From: Parcubacteria group bacterium GW2011_GWA1_47_8
GTDB taxonomy: Bacteria; Patescibacteriota; Minisyncoccia; Phycocordibacterales; UBA1550
Reading direction: 5' to 3'
DNA: 7,594 nt
Assembly (NCBI GenBank): GCA_000996605.1
Contig: LCOP01000036.1
Span: 1-7,594 of the forward strand
Shown here: piece after piece, positions 5,312-7,594 of the stretch
Numbering within the stretch: position 1 is the first letter of the stretch
Layout of the letters: each line of letters opens with the position of its first letter
The notes under the pieces: generated by a model
Databases searched by the model: none
The model's input: the letters and a program-made list of their open reading frames with translations, nothing else
Told to the model about the DNA's origin: nothing
Translations under genes and position numbers: made by a program

Positions 5312-5380
5312 AGGAGAGTAAACGAGCGTACGATGACCATTCAGCCATCGATAAAACAAGACTAGCACAGAAATATTTTT

Positions 5381-6412
5381 ATGTCAAGCCACCCTTCCCC
5401 CGACGACGAAAACATCATCGATATCAAGGACTTTTCTTTTCTTGACCAAACCTTGCGACCGAGTCGTTTTGACGATTATATAGGGCAAGAAACGATAAAA
5501 AAGAACCTGAAAATACTGCTTCAGGCGGCAAAGGAGCGCGCGCACCCCCCCGAACACGTGCTGTTTTACGGACCTCCCGGTCTTGGAAAAACAACATTGG
5601 CGCATCTTATCGCAAACGAAATGGGCTGTCAAGTGAAGTCAACGTCCGGTCCTGCCATAGAAAAAGTGGGTGATCTGGCGTCTATTTTGACCAACCTCTC
5701 GCCGGGCGATGTACTTTTTATCGACGAGATCCACCGTTTGAATAAAATAATCGAGGAGGTGCTCTATCCCGCGATGGAATCCGGCGTGCTCGACATCATC
5801 ATCGGCAAGGGGCCGTCCGCGCGCACGATACAGCTCGACCTGCCTCCGTTCACGATGATTGCCGCAACCACGCGCGTCGCGCTCATCTCGTCACCGCTCC
5901 GTTCGCGATTTTCGGGTGGCACATTTCGTCTAGAATTTTACACCGAAGACGAAATTGAAAAAATAGTGAAGCGCTCGGCAGGAATTCTCGGCATCGCGCT
6001 TAGCGACGATGCCGCCCGCGAAATCGCGCGCCGAAGCCGCGCGACACCGCGTACCGCAAACTACCTTCTAAAACGCGCGCGCGACTTTGCGCAGGTGCAC
6101 AAAGGCGACCTTTCTTTGAAATTCGTCGCGGACGCACTCGCCCTCCTCGAGATCGACGAGATTGGTCTCACCGCACTCGACCGCAAGATATTGGAAGTCA
6201 TCATTGAGAAGTTCGGCGGCGGACCCGTCGGACTCTCCACCATCGCCGCCGCACTTTCCGAAGAAGTTGCGACCATAGAAGAGGTAAACGAACCGTACCT
6301 CATGCAACTCGGGCTCCTCGAGCGCACACCGCGCGGCCGCGTCGCCACCCCGCGCGCGTATGAACATCTGGGGTTTGATATGCCAGAGGATCGACAGGAG
6401 CGCCTTTTATAA
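5381..6412 (+). CDS. ruvB: Holliday junction branch migration helicase RuvB
   Basis: A complete 343-residue RuvB, the hexameric AAA+ motor that with RuvA drives branch migration of Holliday junctions during recombinational repair. Walker A is GPPGLGKT (64-71) and Walker B is VLFIDEIHR (111-119). The RuvA-contact beta-hairpin is around 136-155 (VLDIIIGKGPSARTIQLDLP), sensor 1 is AATTR (161-165), the arginine finger is in SPLRSRF (171-177, Arg174), and sensor 2 is RATPRTANYLLKRARDFA (220-237). The winged-helix domain occupies about 262-335, with FGGGPVGLSTIAAALSEE and LERTPRGRVATPRAYEHLG. The length is normal. No Shine-Dalgarno precedes the ATG. ruvA and ruvC are not adjacent. A strong terminator follows, so it is monocistronic. 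Confidence 0.97.
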   Translation: MSSHPSPDDENIIDIKDFSFLDQTLRPSRFDDYIGQETIKKNLKILLQAAKERAHPPEHVLFYGPPGLGKTTLAHLIANEMGCQVKSTSGPAIEKVGDLASILTNLSPGDVLFIDEIHRLNKIIEEVLYPAMESGVLDIIIGKGPSARTIQLDLPPFTMIAATTRVALISSPLRSRFSGGTFRLEFYTEDEIEKIVKRSAGILGIALSDDAAREIARRSRATPRTANYLLKRARDFAQVHKGDLSLKFVADALALLEIDEIGLTALDRKILEVIIEKFGGGPVGLSTIAAALSEEVATIEEVNEPYLMQLGLLERTPRGRVATPRAYEHLGFDMPEDRQERLL

Positions 6413-6502
6413 AAAGCTCGCAAAACCACCCCTGTGGGTATCCGCTTGCAATCTGTATGCATACATGGTATTTTTGAAATATGAGAAGGAGATTTTTTCG
6501 TT
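6413..6502. other. Spacer after ruvB with a 12-base palindrome
   Basis: The stretch between the ruvB stop and its terminator holds a small CCAC/GTGG hairpin (around 6426-6438) and the perfect palindrome TGTATGCATACA (6454-6465). An open frame that begins inside ruvB (6360-6560) crosses it, but it has no ribosome binding site and no recognisable product. The palindrome may be a protein-binding site or chance. Confidence 0.4.
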
Positions 6503-6554
6503 ACCAAAAGAGCGTGTCCTAGGTCTAGTGCCCGCTCTTTTGGTTTTTATTTTT
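6503..6554 (+). terminator. Strong intrinsic terminator of ruvB
   Basis: ACCAAAAGAGCG (6503-6514) and CGCTCTTTTGGT (6533-6544) form a perfect 12-bp stem with an 18-base loop, followed by TTTTTATTTTT on the plus strand. On the minus strand the tail is not T-rich, so it should act mainly on ruvB transcripts. It marks the boundary with the AT-rich island. Confidence 0.88.
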
Positions 6555-6556
6555 AA

Positions 6557-7093
6557 TTAAGGAAGCTTCTTAATTTCTCGTGCTACAGAAAACACAAACT
6601 CAAGGTCTTTTTTTGAATAATCTTTTTCTATAACAGTAAGCGTTCCTATGTGGAGTTTATTTCTTAATTCCCTTACTTTATTCACTTTTTTAAAAATAGA
6701 ATCAGTAATGATGCCATTTTCTTTACAAAGAGTGTTTATGTCTGCAAGATTTAATTTTGAAAATTTGATTTGTTCTACAGTTGTGACATCTTTACCAAGT
6801 ACTATTTTCTCAGCATCACTAATTTGATAAATCTCTTTTTCTATTTTAAATCTTTTTGTTTCCCTTTTTAAGTCAACCTCTTTTACTTTCTTTTTCAAAA
6901 ACCAAAGCAAAATAGCCTCTATAATCGATGCGGTATAAATTATTGTTGTTTTTCGAAAACTACTCTTAAGAACTGGGTTGTATTTGGGTGATTCAGATAA
7001 AAGAATTAATTCTGTGAGGTGGTCGAAGGCTATATCTAAGTTTTCTCTTAAAACATCGTCAGTAATAAATGGGAAATTTGACGCTTTAGGCAT
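6557..7093 (-). CDS. HEPN-like hypothetical protein
   Basis: The predicted protein has 178 mostly helical residues. Near the C-terminus RELRNKLHIG (141-150) carries an R-x6-H arrangement (Arg141, His148) together with Arg144-Asn145. This resembles the catalytic motif of HEPN ribonucleases in toxin-antitoxin, Abi and CRISPR accessory proteins. An amphipathic helix, TASIIEAILLWFL (54-66), is typical of the HEPN four-helix bundle. No signal peptide or clear membrane segment is seen. The gene lies 29 bases after a 57-residue ORF and probably shares its transcript; there is no Shine-Dalgarno. Base composition is much poorer in GC than in ruvB, suggesting acquisition. The RNase role is inference, since the spacing is not the commonest R-x4-H form and the protein could be a non-catalytic HEPN relative. 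Confidence 0.75.
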   Translation of the reverse strand: MPKASNFPFITDDVLRENLDIAFDHLTELILLSESPKYNPVLKSSFRKTTIIYTASIIEAILLWFLKKKVKEVDLKRETKRFKIEKEIYQISDAEKIVLGKDVTTVEQIKFSKLNLADINTLCKENGIITDSIFKKVNKVRELRNKLHIGTLTVIEKDYSKKDLEFVFSVAREIKKLP

Positions 7094-7122
7094 GGTACCA
7101 ATATGTTGATAATTGTTGGCAA

Positions 7123-7296
7123 TTATGCCCCCTTTAACATTTGCGCGAGTGATTTATAACCCTTTTCTTCAAGAAAATTACCGAGTTTTTTGTCTGAACG
7201 TACGCCAAGCTCAATACCGTACTTTTTTTCAATAGTACCTACTTTGGTGTCAAATCTTTTAGCGACAAATTGTCCTTTGGAGTTTTTTGTTCTCAT
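7123..7296 (-). CDS. 57-residue basic small protein, possible partner of the HEPN-like protein
   Basis: The frame runs from the ATG at 7296 to the TAA at 7123 and encodes a soluble, Lys-rich protein of 57 residues. It begins MRTKNSKGQFVAKRF, continues with KVGTIEKKYGIELGVRSD and ends KSLAQMLKGA. It has no cysteine, signal peptide or membrane segment. The composition and predicted short helices suit a nucleic-acid-binding or antitoxin-like protein, but I do not recognise the family with certainty. It precedes the HEPN-like gene by 29 bases in the same direction. A TGGTATCAT extended -10 ends six bases before the ATG, so the transcript would be leaderless or nearly so. No Shine-Dalgarno is present. 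Confidence 0.65.
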   Translation of the reverse strand: MRTKNSKGQFVAKRFDTKVGTIEKKYGIELGVRSDKKLGNFLEEKGYKSLAQMLKGA

Positions 7297-7302
7297 AACT
7301 GC

Positions 7303-7331
7303 ATGATACCAAAATATAAAATATTCTGCAA
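7303..7331 (-). promoter_or_regulatory. Promoter of the small protein / HEPN-like pair
   Basis: On the minus strand, TATCAT (7303-7308) is preceded by TGG, giving an extended -10. TTGCAG (7326-7331) lies 17 bases upstream as a weak -35. The -10 hexamer is the same as in the promoter at 2771-2799 and is similarly close to its ATG (six bases, against eight there). Confidence 0.55.
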
Positions 7332-7495
7332 TAAAACAGCTTGAGTGAGTAACCGTGCTGGTTTGTAGAGAGCCCGCAGAGAAAGAGGGACGATTGAGTT
7401 ACGGCTAATCCCCTACGGCGCTAGAAAAGCACGCTTCGCTTCCAGCATAACCCCGCGCAATTTGCGCGGGGTTGTTGTCTCATCACCTAGAGAGA
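7332..7495. other. Non-coding stretch between the AT-rich module and the insertion sequence
   Basis: Base composition returns to a higher GC level here and no credible gene is present. A minus-strand frame is open from 7412 to 7293 but has no usable start. Several short complementary segments exist: TGCTGG (7356-7361) with CCAGCA (7442-7447), GTAG (7364-7367) with CTAC (7413-7416), and GTAAC (7349-7353) with GTTAC (7398-7402). They hint at a folded RNA, but they do not combine into one convincing structure. Confidence 0.4.
7449..7480 (+). terminator. GC-rich hairpin, possible terminator
   Basis: AACCCCGCGC (7449-7458) and GCGCGGGGTT (7464-7473) form a perfect 10-bp stem with a 5-base loop, followed on the plus strand by GTTGTTGTCT. 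The tail is only moderately T-rich. It could end a plus-strand transcript from the preceding stretch, or shield the region from transcription initiated in the insertion sequence. Confidence 0.5.
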
Positions 7496-7594
7496 TGGTC
7501 TGACCCCCTAATTTGAGACAACTACTTCGTGAATTTTAGATACACAAGTTAGTTGATAATTGGCCTCAAACTGCATCGGGCTCATGTAGCCGAT
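7496..7594 (-). mobile_element. IS3-family insertion sequence, one end only
   Basis: The end motif TGGTCTGACCCCCTAATT begins at 7496 (or at TGACCCCC, 7501). It resembles IS3-family terminal repeats, notably the IS2 type with CTGGCCCCCTGAAT and AGACAAC further in. The transposase 3' end begins only a few bases inside it, so this is the element's transposase-distal (right) end. The remainder, the other repeat and any target duplication lie outside the window. Confidence 0.75.
7508..7594 (-). CDS. IS3-family transposase (OrfB-type), C-terminal 28 residues
   Basis: The minus-strand frame enters from the right edge and ends at TAG (7508-7510). The visible residues begin IGYMSPMQFEANYQ, the conserved C-terminal end of IS3-family DDE transposases, in which G-Y-x-S-P-x-x-F-E follows the catalytic integrase core. 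The DDE residues themselves lie outside the window. The stop codon falls inside the terminal repeat, as often happens in this family. Confidence 0.85.
   Translation of the reverse strand: MGYMSPMQFEANYQLTCVSKIHEVVVSN

Noticed and set aside
6360..6560. Plus-strand 66-codon frame across the ruvB end and its terminator
   Set aside because: It starts inside ruvB in another frame, has no ribosome binding site and runs through the terminator hairpin.
7293..7412. Minus-strand open frame of 39 codons upstream of the small gene
   Set aside because: It has no usable start codon and spans the proposed promoter; there is no evidence that it is translated.
1..7594. CRISPR arrays or tRNA genes
   Set aside because: No regularly spaced direct repeats and no tRNA-like T-arm plus anticodon arm were found on either strand.

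Overview
The window looks like a stretch of a small-genome bacterium of the Patescibacteria (CPR, Parcubacteria-like) type. This is an inference. It rests on two neighbouring secreted proteins that share a fibronectin-III-like module with the core WFEWG, on a PilB/GspE-type ATPase and RuvB as stand-alone genes, and on several genes that have no Shine-Dalgarno sequence. There is no rRNA, tRNA or long marker that would fix the taxonomy.

Left part (1-3255, minus strand): four cell-envelope genes, each apparently its own transcription unit. In transcription order they are a 118-residue Cys- and Tyr-rich lipoprotein (3216-2860), a secreted and C-terminally membrane-anchored FN3-like protein (2762-1956), a membrane-anchored coiled-coil protein (1805-1029), and the N-terminal 296 residues of a large secreted protein with a DUF11-like region followed by an FN3-like module (890 to beyond the left edge). 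Good sigma70-like promoters and hairpin terminators separate most of them. One promoter has its -35 box inside the stem of the preceding terminator.

Middle (3281-6556, plus strand): a back-to-back promoter region leads into a complete PilB/GspE-family ATPase (3359-5032). A 348-base gap follows (5033-5380). Hand folding of this gap gives a closed, multi-helix RNA of about 170 nt with a possible 7-bp pseudoknot and an SRP-domain-IV-like GGAAGCAG apical motif. I regard it as the best candidate for something undescribed. RuvB (5381-6412) comes next and ends in a strong intrinsic terminator.

Right part (6557-7594, minus strand): base composition falls abruptly (14 G/C of 60 in 6661-6720, against 30 of 60 in 5881-5940). 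This AT-rich island carries a 57-residue small protein (7296-7123) followed 29 bases later by a 178-residue HEPN-like protein (7093-6557). They form a possible two-gene toxin-antitoxin or defence module. After a non-coding stretch with a strong GC hairpin, the window enters an IS3-family insertion sequence, of which only the terminal repeat and the last 28 transposase residues are visible.

Functionally, the PilB-like motor and the exported proteins suggest a surface or type IV pilus-related neighbourhood, but no pilin, PilC or PilT gene is present to confirm it. RuvB appears to be an independent housekeeping gene, and the right end is accessory DNA.
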